Below, in pieces: positions 1-8,558 of a stretch of 64,000 nt of DNA. A model generated the notes under the pieces. The model was not told the DNA's origin, searched no databases, and saw only the letters and a list, made by a program, of their open reading frames with translations. This DNA is from Streptomyces sp. AC555_RSS877 (lineage in GTDB: Bacteria > Actinomycetota > Actinomycetes > Streptomycetales > Streptomycetaceae): the NCBI RefSeq assembly GCF_019049245.1, contig NZ_JAGMUK010000028.1, positions 62,001 to 126,000 on the forward strand. The letters are read 5' to 3'. Both the position numbers and the translations under genes were made by a program. Position 1 is the first letter of the stretch, and every line of letters starts with the position of its first letter.

Positions 1-881
1 CGTCCCACGAGGCGATGCACCGCATCTTCCAGGAGTACCCCGGCCTGTTCACCGGCGTCTCCAAGGCCCTCGGGCTGCCGTTCATCCAGCCCACGTCCGT
101 CACGGTTCTGCCGACCGACCTCACCGAGATCCAGCCCGTCGAACGCCGCGTCGACACACTCCTGCGGTTCGACGGCGAGGAGCCGGTCCTGCTGGCCGTC
201 GAAGCGCAGAGCGCGAAGGACCCGAACAAGCCCGCCAGCTGGGCGTACTACCTGTCCTTCCTGCACACCAAGTACAAGACCCCGCCCCTGCTGCTGGTCG
301 TCTGCCAGGACCGGGCCACAGCCGAGTGGGCCGCCCAGCCCGTACCCATCGGGCCCCGGTGGTGGGCCGCCCTCACGCTCCACCCGCTGGTGGCCGGTCC
401 GCACAACATGCCCGTGATCAACGATCCGGACGAGGCCCGTGCCGACCTGGCGCTGGCCACACTGTCCGCCATCACCCACGCGAAGGAACCGGCCGTCGAT
501 GGGATACTGAAGGCCCTCTCCACCGCTCTGCAGGACGTGCCCGAAGCCGTCGCCGACCCCATCATCGAATTCACCGCACAGGGCCTCGGCGTCAATCGCC
601 GGGCCGGAGAACTCTGGAGGAACCTGGTGGCCGTGGACCTTTCCTTCTACAAGTCGTATCTCTCCGAGGAAATCCGTGACGAGGGCCGCGCCCAGGCAAA
701 GGCCGAAGGCATCCTGCACCTGCTGGACCGCCGTGGCGTCGAGGTCTCGGACGCAGACCGCGAGCGCGTCACGTCGTGCGACGACCTTGATGTCCTCGAC
801 CTCTGGTTCGACCGCGCCATCACCGCCACCTCGGCGGAACAGGTCCTCTCAGAGACCGCGGACCGACCCACGGGTGAGTAG
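1..881 (+). CDS. Rpn/PD-(D/E)XK nuclease-like hypothetical protein, 5' end outside the window
   Basis: At least 288 residues from the ATG at 15, but the frame stays open to the window edge (Ser-His-Glu-Ala before that Met). Relatives I remember in Streptomyces begin a few residues earlier, so the true start is probably upstream. The stretch VDTLLRFDGEEPVLLAVEAQ looks like the D...ExQ core of the PD-(D/E)XK fold used by Rpn/YhgA-like proteins. The C-terminal third is helical with EIRDEGRAQAKAEG, typical of this group. Such proteins are common, multi-copy and often near mobile DNA in Streptomyces. Enzymatic activity is inferred only. Confidence 0.7.
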   Translation, partial: SHEAMHRIFQEYPGLFTGVSKALGLPFIQPTSVTVLPTDLTEIQPVERRVDTLLRFDGEEPVLLAVEAQSAKDPNKPASWAYYLSFLHTKYKTPPLLLVVCQDRATAEWAAQPVPIGPRWWAALTLHPLVAGPHNMPVINDPDEARADLALATLSAITHAKEPAVDGILKALSTALQDVPEAVADPIIEFTAQGLGVNRRAGELWRNLVAVDLSFYKSYLSEEIRDEGRAQAKAEGILHLLDRRGVEVSDADRERVTSCDDLDVLDLWFDRAITATSAEQVLSETADRPTGE

Positions 882-944
882 CGAGCGAGTCCGATCCTGG
901 ACACGAGTTGGCGCCGTGTCCGGATCAGACTCCCACCGGGCCCC

Positions 945-1871
945 TTACGAGTGCCCCAGCTCCGCCGCATCCTCGTCGGAGACATCCGGTACCGACCCGG
1001 AGTCCCGCGCCGGCCGCAGCGGGAACGGATCCACCGTCGTCTCGTCGATCACCGGGGGTGCCGGCCGTGGCGGAGCCGGCATGACCGCTGCCTCGGAGTG
1101 GCCTCCGCAGCCGTAGGACAGGGAGACGAGGCGCCCGTCGGCCGGGGCGAACTCGTTGGCGCAGATGCCGAAGGCCTGGCCCAGGGAGCCACCGATCGGC
1201 ACGAGGAAACCGCAGCTGACGCAGGCCGCGGGTGCGGCCTGGGCCATGGGGGTCTTCGCGCCGTAGGACTCCTCCCAGCGGTCGGCGGCGATGTGCAGGC
1301 CGTAGCGGGACAGGACGCGGGCCCGGCGCATGCCGAGTTCCTCGGCGACGGCGGCGATGGAACCGCGGGCCGGGACCACGGGCAGGGTCGCGGGCGCGCC
1401 CGGCGTGACCTCCGCGTCCTCGGCCTCGACCAGCTCGGCCATCTCCTCGGAGACGGGCGAGCTCGGCAGCGGCTCGTCCTCACCGGTGTAGCCGGGCTCC
1501 AGGCGCAGGTCCTCGGCGTCGGTGGGGAGGAGGTCACCGGGGCCCATGTCGCCCGGGCGCAGCCGCTCGCTCCAGGGCACCCACTCCGGGGCGAGGAGGG
1601 CGTCCGGGCCGGGCAGGAGCACCACCTCGTCCAGGGTCACGAACTTGGCGCGGGAGGCGCGGGCGACCGTGACGGCCCAGCGCCAGCCCCGGTAGCCGAG
1701 TTCCTTGCACTCGAAGAAGTGCGTGACGACACGGTCGCCCTCGGACACCAGCCCCGAGTGCTCGCCGACCACACCTGGTGCGGCGGCCTCCTCGGCGGCG
1801 GAGCGGGCGAGGTCGACGGCCTCGGCGCACAGGCGGTCGGGGGTGCGGCTTCGCGTGGTCGCTGCGCTCAC
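945..1871 (-). CDS. DUF3027 family protein
   Basis: 308 residues from a GTG at 1871, chosen because GGAGAG lies 11 nt upstream and the longer frame has unlikely composition. The central part (VTHFFECKELGYRGWRWAV) and the late Cys pair in AACVSCGFLVP followed by CANEF match my memory of the DUF3027 family found across actinobacteria. The four Cys may bind zinc. The C-terminal 45 residues are Pro/Asp-rich. Function is unknown. It is divergent from the MFS gene at 2141. Confidence 0.75.
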   Translation of the reverse strand: MSAATTRSRTPDRLCAEAVDLARSAAEEAAAPGVVGEHSGLVSEGDRVVTHFFECKELGYRGWRWAVTVARASRAKFVTLDEVVLLPGPDALLAPEWVPWSERLRPGDMGPGDLLPTDAEDLRLEPGYTGEDEPLPSSPVSEEMAELVEAEDAEVTPGAPATLPVVPARGSIAAVAEELGMRRARVLSRYGLHIAADRWEESYGAKTPMAQAAPAACVSCGFLVPIGGSLGQAFGICANEFAPADGRLVSLSYGCGGHSEAAVMPAPPRPAPPVIDETTVDPFPLRPARDSGSVPDVSDEDAAELGHS

Positions 1872-2140
1872 AGGTATCGCTTCTCTCCTACGCCGTCTCT
1901 CTGGTGCGTCTGCCTGTCGGCGGCGGGGCGGACGGAGCGGACCACAGGACCGCGTCGACGTCCGCGCCCACTCACACTCGGGCGCACCTGTACCACCCAT
2001 TCTGCGGGATGGCTGAGATACGCACGCTACCTGTTCGCGTGCGCTTGGCCTACACCGACGGGTCTGTTCGCTTTCAGAAGTGCACCTCCATACGCGCGGT
2101 AACCGCACTACACACGGCTTTCTCGGGGCACTATGACGGG

Positions 2141-3595
2141 GTGGCAGCCGCGAAGACTCCCGAAGGTGCCACCGGGGTCGGTGGGTCCAAAGGGATGTCC
2201 AAAGAGATCAAAGGCAGCAAGGGGAGCGGCCGAGGAAGCGGGTCGGGCCGGGCAGGAGGCCCTCTCCGCGCGATCGGTCGTGCCCTGCATCTGCCGGTGA
2301 CGGGTCCCGCTCGCGGCATCCGCAAGGCGACGCACGCGCACGGGGCCGGCGAGTCCGGGCTCGGCAAGCTGATCGAGCTGCACGGTGTGAACGGCGCCGG
2401 GGATGTGATGATCACGGTCGCGTTGGCCTCCACCGTGTTCTTCTCGGTCCCCACGGACGAGGCCCGGGGGCGCGTCGCGCTCTATCTCGCGATCACGATG
2501 GCGCCCTTCACGGTCCTCGCCCCGGTGATCGGCCCGCTCCTGGACCGCATCCCGCACGGCCGCCGGGCGGCGATGGCGGGCGCGATGCTGGCCCGGGCGC
2601 TGCTCGCGCTGATCCTCTCCGGGGCGGTCGCCAGCGGCAGCCTGGAGCTGTATCCGGCGGCGCTGGGGGTGCTCGTCGCCTCGAAGGCGTACGGGGTCGT
2701 CAGAAGCGCCGTGGTGCCCCGGCTGCTCCCACCCCGCTTCTCCCTGGTGAAGGCCAACTCGCGGGTCACCCTCGGCGGGCTGCTCGCGACCGGCGTCGCC
2801 GCGCCGATCGCGGCGGGGCTGCAGTCGATCGGGTCGAGCTGGCCGCTCTACGGCGCCTTCGTGATCTTCATGGTGGGTACGTTCCTGTCCTTCACCCTGC
2901 CGCCGAAGGTCGACTCGGCCAAGGGCGAGGACGTGGCGCTGCTGGCCGCGGACGAGGCGCACCTGCACGGGCCGCACCTCAAGCCGGTCAAGCGGCCCGG
3001 GCTGCGCACGGTCGGCATCGCCGTCACGCACGCCCTCGGGGCCAACGCCGGGGTGCGCTGCCTGTCCGGGTTCCTGATCTTCTTCCTCGCCTTCCTGCTG
3101 CGGGAGCATCCGCTGACCGGGGAGAGCGCGGCCGTGTCGCTGGGCATAGTGATCGCCGCGGCGGGCACGGGCAACGCGCTCGGTACGGCGGTCGGGGCGT
3201 GGCTGCGGTCGAAGGCGCCGGAGCTCATCATCGTGACGGTGGTGGCGTGTGTGATCGCCGCGGCGATCACGGCGGCCATCTTCTTCGGCGCGCTCCTGGT
3301 GGCGTGTCTGGCGGCGGTCGCCGGGTTCGCGCAGGCTCTCGCCAAGCTGTCCCTGGACGCGCTGATCCAACGGGACGTGCCGGAGCAGGTGCGGACGTCG
3401 GCGTTCGCGCGCTCCGAGACGATCCTCCAGGTGTCCTGGGTGTTCGGCGGCGCGGTCGGCATCGTGATGCCTCTCAACGGCACGCTGGGCCTGTTCGTGG
3501 GCGCCGCGATCGTCGCCACCGGCTGGCTGGCCACCGTCAGGGGCCTGCTGACGTCGGCCCGCCACGGGGGCCCCGCGCGACCGAGGGTGGCGTAA
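2141..3595 (+). CDS. MFS transporter
   Basis: About 484 residues from the GTG at 2141; an in-frame ATG at 2195 is an equally possible start and neither has a strong ribosome site. The first 90 residues are Gly/Ser/Lys-rich and cytoplasmic. About 12 hydrophobic segments follow, with RIPHGRRAAM after the second, the usual cytoplasmic loop position of the major facilitator superfamily. A central loop rich in charged residues (AADEAHLHGPHLKP) separates two six-helix halves. Substrate cannot be read from the sequence. Divergent from the DUF3027 gene. Confidence 0.78.
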   Translation: MAAAKTPEGATGVGGSKGMSKEIKGSKGSGRGSGSGRAGGPLRAIGRALHLPVTGPARGIRKATHAHGAGESGLGKLIELHGVNGAGDVMITVALASTVFFSVPTDEARGRVALYLAITMAPFTVLAPVIGPLLDRIPHGRRAAMAGAMLARALLALILSGAVASGSLELYPAALGVLVASKAYGVVRSAVVPRLLPPRFSLVKANSRVTLGGLLATGVAAPIAAGLQSIGSSWPLYGAFVIFMVGTFLSFTLPPKVDSAKGEDVALLAADEAHLHGPHLKPVKRPGLRTVGIAVTHALGANAGVRCLSGFLIFFLAFLLREHPLTGESAAVSLGIVIAAAGTGNALGTAVGAWLRSKAPELIIVTVVACVIAAAITAAIFFGALLVACLAAVAGFAQALAKLSLDALIQRDVPEQVRTSAFARSETILQVSWVFGGAVGIVMPLNGTLGLFVGAAIVATGWLATVRGLLTSARHGGPARPRVA

Positions 3596-3656
3596 CGCAC
3601 GGCACGTCGCACCCCCGCGTAGGAGGGTGGGTGGGCACGCCCGATAGCCTTCAGCC

Positions 3657-4157
3657 ATGACCATGCTGCAATCCGTAGTGCGACGCCGCCGCGTCGTCGC
3701 CGCCGCCGGCGCCGTATCCGCCGGACTGCTCGTCCTGTCGGCCTGCGACAAGCCGACGCCGCGCGCCACCGTGACGGTCGGCTCGGACTCGGTGAGCGCC
3801 GAGGCCGCCTGCTACGACGACGGCAAGGACCTCGGCAGGGAAGAGGCCGCCAAGTGCGCCGTCAAGAAGGCGTCGCACACGATCGAGGTGCCGCAGAGCG
3901 AGACGCTGCGCATCGGTGTCGACCCCGAGGTGGCCGAGACGGGCTGGGCCCTGTGGATCAACGGCCAGCAGGTCACCAACGTCTACAAGAAGACGTACTA
4001 CTCCTTCGAGGGCGTCGACCTCTTCGCCGACCAGCAGGGCCAGGCCGCGCCGAAGGAACTGAACATCAGCATCGTCGAGCAGGACAAGACCGACTCGACG
4101 GCCAGCAAGGTGTACAAGGGCGCCTGGAACTTCAAGCTGAAGAACGCGGACAGCTGA
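3657..4157 (+). CDS. DUF2771-type lipoprotein
   Basis: 166 residues. An Arg-rich n-region, a hydrophobic core and the lipobox LVLSAC predict lipid anchoring outside the membrane. The body (WALWINGQQVTN, then YYSFEGVDLFADQQG) fits the DUF2771 family of small actinobacterial lipoproteins. TAGCCT ends 6 nt before the ATG, so the mRNA is probably leaderless. The next gene, mqnB, starts 13 nt downstream, so this may be the first gene of the mqnBD transcript; a role in menaquinone synthesis is not implied. Confidence 0.75.
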   Translation: MTMLQSVVRRRRVVAAAGAVSAGLLVLSACDKPTPRATVTVGSDSVSAEAACYDDGKDLGREEAAKCAVKKASHTIEVPQSETLRIGVDPEVAETGWALWINGQQVTNVYKKTYYSFEGVDLFADQQGQAAPKELNISIVEQDKTDSTASKVYKGAWNFKLKNADS

Positions 4158-4170
4158 TCCGCCGTCGTCC

Positions 4171-4878
4171 ATGCGCATCCTCGTAGCCACCGCGGTCCCG
4201 GTCGAACGGGACGCGGTGGCGCGCGCGTTCCCGGGCACCGCCCGTGAGGTGCCGATACCGGGCGGGACGCTCCACCCGGTGCCCGGCGGGTACGACCTTC
4301 TCGCGGCCGGCGTCGGCCCCGCCCTCGCCGCCGCCTCCACCGCCGCCGCCCTCACCGCGGCCGCGCTCGAAGGCGCCCCCTACGGCCTCGTCGTCTCCGC
4401 CGGGATCGCCGGCGGCTTCCAGCCGGAGGCACCCCTCGGCTCACTCGTCGTCGCCGACGAGATCACCGCGGCCGACCTGGGGGCCGAGACGGCCGACGGG
4501 TTCCTGCCGGTGACCGAGCTGGGCTTCGGTACCGTCACCCACCGTCCGCCGGAAACACTCGTACGAGCTGTCGTGTCGGCGACCGGGGCGCGCCCCGGCA
4601 CCGTCCTGACCGTGTCGACGGTGACCGGTACGGCCGCCCGGGCCACCGCCCTGCGCGAGCGCCACCCCCGCGCCCTCGCCGAGGCCATGGAGGGTTTCGG
4701 CGTCGCCGAGGCGGCCGCCGCCCACCGCGTGCCGGTCCTCGAACTGCGGGCCGTCTCCAACCCGGTCGGCCCGCGCGACCGGGCCGCCTGGCGCATCGGT
4801 GACGCGCTGAGCGCGTTGACGACGGCCTTCGGGAAGCTCACACCCGTACTGGAGAGTTGGAACCCACATGACCAGTGA
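4171..4878 (+). CDS. mqnB: Futalosine hydrolase
   Basis: 235 residues. It starts MRILVATAVPVERDAVARAF and has the nucleoside-phosphorylase-like core (VVSAGIAGGF, then EAMEGFGVAEAA), which fits futalosine hydrolase. MqnB splits futalosine into dehypoxanthine futalosine and hypoxanthine in the alternative menaquinone pathway used by Streptomyces. Identification is supported by the 3' overlap of 11 nt with mqnD, the enzyme two steps later. mqnA and mqnC are not in this window, as expected because they are elsewhere in S. coelicolor. Confidence 0.9.
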   Translation: MRILVATAVPVERDAVARAFPGTAREVPIPGGTLHPVPGGYDLLAAGVGPALAAASTAAALTAAALEGAPYGLVVSAGIAGGFQPEAPLGSLVVADEITAADLGAETADGFLPVTELGFGTVTHRPPETLVRAVVSATGARPGTVLTVSTVTGTAARATALRERHPRALAEAMEGFGVAEAAAAHRVPVLELRAVSNPVGPRDRAAWRIGDALSALTTAFGKLTPVLESWNPHDQ

Positions 4879-5731
4879 GCCGTCGCAGCCGTCGCAGCCT
4901 TTGCAGATCGCGTACTCGCCCTGCCCCAACGACACCTTCACCTTCGACGCCCTCGCCCACGGCCGCGTCCCCGGCGCGCCCGCCCTCGACGTGAGCTTCG
5001 CGGACATCGACATCACCAACGGCATGGCCGAGCGCGGCGAGTCCGACGTGCTGAAGGTGTCGTACGCCGTGCTGCCGTACGTCCTCGACGCGTACGCGCT
5101 GCTGCCGTGCGGGGGTGCGCTGGGCCGGGGTTGCGGGCCGCTCGTCCTCACCCGCGGGCCAGGGGACCTGACGGGCCGTACGGTCGCCGTACCGAGCGAG
5201 AGGTCGACCGCGTACCTGCTGTTCCGGCTGTGGGCGGCGGACACGCTCCCCGGAGGTGTGGGCGAGATCGTGGTGATGCCGTTCCACGAGATCATGCCCG
5301 CCGTGCGGGACGGGAAGGTCGACGCGGGACTCGTCATCCACGAGGCGCGTTTCACGTACCAGAACTACGGGCTGCACAAGCTCGCGGACATGGGCGAGCA
5401 CTGGGAGAACACGACCGGGCTGCCGATCCCGCTGGGCGCGATCATCGCCAGGCGGTCGCTGGGCGCCGAGACGCTGAGGCTGCTCGCCGACTCGATCCGG
5501 ACGTCCGTCCGCGCGGCCTGGGACGATCCCGCGGTTTCCCGCCCGTATGTCATGGAGCACGCCCAGGAAATGGATCCGGCCGTCGCCGACCAGCACATCG
5601 GGCTGTACGTCAACGAATTCACGGCGGATCTGGGCGAGGACGGTTACGCGGCCGTACGCGGGCTGCTCACGCGCGCGGCGGCCGAGGGGCTGGTACCGCC
5701 CCTCGGCCCGAACGCGCTGGATTTCCCCTGA
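4868..5731 (+). CDS. mqnD: 1,4-dihydroxy-6-naphthoate synthase
   Basis: 287 residues. The N-terminal SPCPNDTFTFDALAHG is the family hallmark, and the protein has the two-lobed periplasmic-binding-protein fold typical of MqnD (for example GLVIHEARFTYQNYGL). It converts cyclic dehypoxanthine futalosine to 1,4-dihydroxy-6-naphthoate. The ATG lies inside the end of mqnB, so translation is coupled. It ends 9 nt before the convergent cold-shock gene. Confidence 0.92.
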   Translation: MTSEPSQPSQPLQIAYSPCPNDTFTFDALAHGRVPGAPALDVSFADIDITNGMAERGESDVLKVSYAVLPYVLDAYALLPCGGALGRGCGPLVLTRGPGDLTGRTVAVPSERSTAYLLFRLWAADTLPGGVGEIVVMPFHEIMPAVRDGKVDAGLVIHEARFTYQNYGLHKLADMGEHWENTTGLPIPLGAIIARRSLGAETLRLLADSIRTSVRAAWDDPAVSRPYVMEHAQEMDPAVADQHIGLYVNEFTADLGEDGYAAVRGLLTRAAAEGLVPPLGPNALDFP

Positions 5732-5739
5732 GGGAACGG

Positions 5740-6123
5740 CTATACGTCGAGCTGGTCGGCGACCGCCCGCAGCAGGCCGGCGATCTTCGCGCCGGCGGCC
5801 TTGTCGGGGTAACGGCCCCTTTCGAGCATCGGCGTGATGTTTTCGAGGAGGGTCGTCAGATCCTGGACGATGGAGGCCAGTTCGTCCGGCTTCTTGCGGG
5901 TCGCGGCCGCGACCGAGGGCGTCGGGTCGAGGATGGTGACCGAAAGAGCCTGGTCGCCGCGCTGGCCGGCGACGACACCGAACTCGACTCGCTGGCCCGG
6001 CTTGAGCATCTCGACTCCGGCGGGGAGGACCGAGGAATGGACGAAGACGTCACCGCCGTCGTCGCGGGAGAGAAAGCCGAAGCCCTTCTCGCTGTTGAAC
6101 CACTTGACTTTGCCGGTAGGCAC
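5740..6123 (-). CDS. Cold-shock-domain protein with C-terminal extension
   Basis: 127 residues from a GTG at 6123 preceded by GAGGAC. Residues 1-65 are a cold-shock domain with RNP motifs GKVKWFNSEKGFGF and DVFVHSS. Unlike the usual 67-residue CspA proteins there is a further ~60-residue helical tail (DELASIVQDLTTLLENITPM). It should bind single-stranded RNA or DNA in the cytoplasm; the tail may dimerise. Compare the standard 68-residue CspA at 33321-33527. Confidence 0.88.
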   Translation of the reverse strand: MPTGKVKWFNSEKGFGFLSRDDGGDVFVHSSVLPAGVEMLKPGQRVEFGVVAGQRGDQALSVTILDPTPSVAAATRKKPDELASIVQDLTTLLENITPMLERGRYPDKAAGAKIAGLLRAVADQLDV

Positions 6124-6287
6124 GTCTGTCCTCGTCCTCGTACTCGTCGGAAAACTGCTTCTGGAAACGGCTCTTGATAGCACTGGGGCGGGTCGTCGGG
6201 ACCCGCCGGTTCCCAGGCTAATGGTCTTCAGGCCGGTGACAAGACGTCGCCCGGTTGTTCCTTCGCGCAGGGAACTACCCTGGTCCG

Positions 6288-6536
6288 GTGCGTGACAAAA
6301 CCCAAACGAATTCCGCCGAGCCCGGTGACCGACTGATCCGCGCCGGTGTGCTCGTCTTCTTCATCGGTGCCGTGGCCACTTTGGTCACGGTGGCCCCGAT
6401 GCTGCTCGGTACGACGCCCTTTCCGACGTACATGTTCGGCCTGAGCATGCTCATGGGCGTCGGCTTCCTGCTGGCCGGTGCCGGAGTGCTCCAGTCGGTC
6501 GCTGCGGGGCGCCGTCAGGCGCGGGCCGGGAGGTAG
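6288..6536 (+). CDS. Small two-helix membrane protein
   Basis: 82 residues. The GTG at 6288 is chosen because TACCCT ends 6 nt upstream, giving a leaderless mRNA; the longer frame from 6255 has no support. After a polar N-terminus (SAEPGDRLIRAG) come two hydrophobic segments, VLVFFIGAVATLVTVAPMLL and a second around MLMGVGFLLAGAGVL. The last 22 nt overlap the convergent HAD gene. Function unknown. Confidence 0.7.
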   Translation: MRDKTQTNSAEPGDRLIRAGVLVFFIGAVATLVTVAPMLLGTTPFPTYMFGLSMLMGVGFLLAGAGVLQSVAAGRRQARAGR

Positions 6537-7147
6537 GCCGCCAGCCAGCCGGGGAACCCGGTGAGGTCGTCGAGCACGACGTCCGCGCCCGCCGTCCGCA
6601 GTTCGTCCGGGTCGCACGGGCCGGTGGCCACCGCGACCGAGAGCGCGCCGGCCTTCCGCGCGCCGCGTACGTCCCCGACGTGGTCGCCGACGTAGACGCC
6701 CGCGTCGTGCTCGCGCAGCGCGTCCGCCTTCTGCTCCGCCCACAGGTCGCCGATGACCTCGTCGGGTGCGATGCCCAGGTGCTCCAGGTGCAGCTCGGCG
6801 TTGGGCTCGTGCTTGGCGGTGACGACGATGGCGCGTCCGCCGGCGGCCCGCACCGCCGCTATCGCCTCGCGGGCGCCGGGCATCGCGGGTGTCGGCACGA
6901 TGGCGATGGCCGGGTACATCGCGCGGTACAGGTCGGCCATGGGCTCGACCCGCTCCGCCGGGAACCAGTTGACCAGCTCCTGAGCGAGCGGCGGCCCGAG
7001 CCGGGTGACCGCCAGATCGGCGTCGATGTACGTCCCCGTCCGCTCGGACAGCGCCAGGTAGCAGGCGTGGATGCCGGGCCGGGAGTCGATGAGGGTCATG
7101 TCGAGGTCGAAGCCGACGGTCAGCGCGGGAGAGGTCGTGGAGGCCAT
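6515..7147 (-). CDS. HAD-family phosphatase
   Basis: 210 residues. Motif I is FDLDMTLIDS (nucleophile Asp), motif II is VVTAKH, and motif III is VYVGDHVGDVRGARKAG, the full haloacid-dehalogenase set with a small alpha-helical cap (subfamily IA). It is phosphoglycolate-phosphatase-like, but substrate is not predictable. I chose the second ATG (7147) because CACAAT ends 7 nt upstream, suggesting leaderless translation; an ATG three codons earlier is possible. Confidence 0.83.
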   Translation of the reverse strand: MASTTSPALTVGFDLDMTLIDSRPGIHACYLALSERTGTYIDADLAVTRLGPPLAQELVNWFPAERVEPMADLYRAMYPAIAIVPTPAMPGAREAIAAVRAAGGRAIVVTAKHEPNAELHLEHLGIAPDEVIGDLWAEQKADALREHDAGVYVGDHVGDVRGARKAGALSVAVATGPCDPDELRTAGADVVLDDLTGFPGWLAAYLPARA

Positions 7148-7212
7148 ATGGGCCATTGTGCCCAGCCGCGGTCACCGGCAGGCGAGCCGTGTGCCCTGCC
7201 CGTACCCGGGGC

Positions 7213-8286
7213 CTATCGCCGCCGCTGCGACCGCCACACCAGGAACAGCGCCGACGCGACCGCCGCCCCCCGCACCACCCACGGCCAGGTCTGCGCGAGC
7301 GCGTCGTTCATGTGCCCCTCGGCGACGGGGTCGCCCCACCGGTCCTCGGTCCGCCCCCACAGCCACACCGCACCGGCCGTCAGGGACAGGCCGGGCAGGA
7401 TCACGACCGCCCACTTCGTCTCGGCGTCGCTCAGCCGCCGCGACGCGTAGGCGATGCCCCAGCCCAGCACGAGGACGATCCAGTTGCCGAGCACGGCACC
7501 GGCGACGAGCAGTCCGGCGGCGAGCAGGAGGAAGGGGTTGGTCCAGCCGCCCGTGCCGCCGTCGCCTCCGGTGCCGCCGCCCAGGAGCCGGAAGCGGCGG
7601 CGGGCGGCGGGCGCCTCGGCCACGGCCTCCGCGACGGGCGCGGGAGCGGTCTTCCCGAGCCGGACCAGCTTCCCGAGGGTCCCGGCCTTTCGCCGGACCG
7701 GGAGCGCGTGCTGCGCTTCGGCGGTCTCCTTCTCGACCGCCGGCTCCTCCTGCGGCGGCGGAGGCCTGAGCAGCTCCGGGATCTCCACGCCGCCGACGAA
7801 ACCGGGCACGCTGTCGCCCACCCCGAACGGGCTGCTGTCCACCCGCCACCAGTCCGGCTGCGTGGCGCTGTCCCCGAGCTCGTGCGTGCTCGCCATGTGC
7901 GGCGGGGACGGCGCGTCGGACGGACCGGGGTCGGGGGACGCCTGGGCCGGCCGCGGCCGCGGCACGACCCGCCGCAGCCCCTTCGTGCGACCGCCCTCCT
8001 CCGCTTCCCGGTCCCGCTGTACGGGCACGCCGGCGGCCGGCGTCTGCGGCGCACCGCCGGTCCCGCCGGCGGCCTGGACGACCTCGTCGGGGCTGCCGAG
8101 GCGGTCGATGATGCGGCGGACCGCGGCGGGGCTGTCGACGGTGGCCTTCGCGCGGCGCCGGTCGATCTCGTTGCGCAGCTCCGACACCAGGCGCATCCGG
8201 GTGGCCGACGGCAGCTGCCGCTGCTGCGCCAAGTCACCGACGCGGCTCAGATACTCGTAGACGACCTGGTCGCTCTCGATACCCAC
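7213..8286 (-). CDS. Hypothetical membrane protein with long linker
   Basis: 357 residues from a GTG at 8286 that has GGAGGGG 6 nt upstream, which decides the start over the longer frame. The N-terminal ~75 residues (YEYLSRVGDLAQQRQLPSAT) form a helical region common in actinobacterial membrane proteins. A long Pro-rich low-complexity linker follows, then about four C-terminal hydrophobic helices (LLLAAGLLVAGAVLGNWIVL). Probably an inner-membrane protein of unknown role. Divergent from the WYL/XPB-like gene. Confidence 0.7.
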   Translation of the reverse strand: MGIESDQVVYEYLSRVGDLAQQRQLPSATRMRLVSELRNEIDRRRAKATVDSPAAVRRIIDRLGSPDEVVQAAGGTGGAPQTPAAGVPVQRDREAEEGGRTKGLRRVVPRPRPAQASPDPGPSDAPSPPHMASTHELGDSATQPDWWRVDSSPFGVGDSVPGFVGGVEIPELLRPPPPQEEPAVEKETAEAQHALPVRRKAGTLGKLVRLGKTAPAPVAEAVAEAPAARRRFRLLGGGTGGDGGTGGWTNPFLLLAAGLLVAGAVLGNWIVLVLGWGIAYASRRLSDAETKWAVVILPGLSLTAGAVWLWGRTEDRWGDPVAEGHMNDALAQTWPWVVRGAAVASALFLVWRSQRRR

Positions 8287-8431
8287 GAAGTCCCCTCCGG
8301 GGTTGGCGCGTTGGATACCTCGTCGGACGACGGTATCGCGGGTGGGCACATATGCCGTAGCCGCGGGCGGCCGCGTCGGCCGGGTGGGCCAGCAGGTGGG
8401 TCGCGCAGCCCGGCGCCGCGGGGTGCCGCTG

Positions 8432-8481
8432 CGCCCACCCTGCCCCACTCTCGACTTCGCTCGAGCGGGGGGACCCTCATC
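8432..8481. repeat. REP-like hairpin element
   Basis: The stretch around CTCGACTTCGCTCGAG forms a short hairpin flanked by C- and G-runs that also pair. I recognise this kind of element as dispersed in Streptomyces intergenic DNA. It lies between the two divergent genes at 8286 and 8559. Confidence 0.45.
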
Positions 8482-8558
8482 GCCCCAGCGGCACGACTGC
8501 CCGCAGCGGGAGGTACACGCGGACCCCGTCGTCGTACCCACCCGCTACCGTGGGTCGG

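Noticed and set aside
951..2102. 383-codon open frame on the plus strand opposite DUF3027
   Set aside because: It is a GC-rich shadow of the minus-strand gene, with no ribosome site and no recognisable domains.
2108..3769. 553-codon minus-strand frame opposite the MFS gene
   Set aside because: Arg/Gly-rich composition typical of an antisense shadow; the plus strand has real transmembrane segments.
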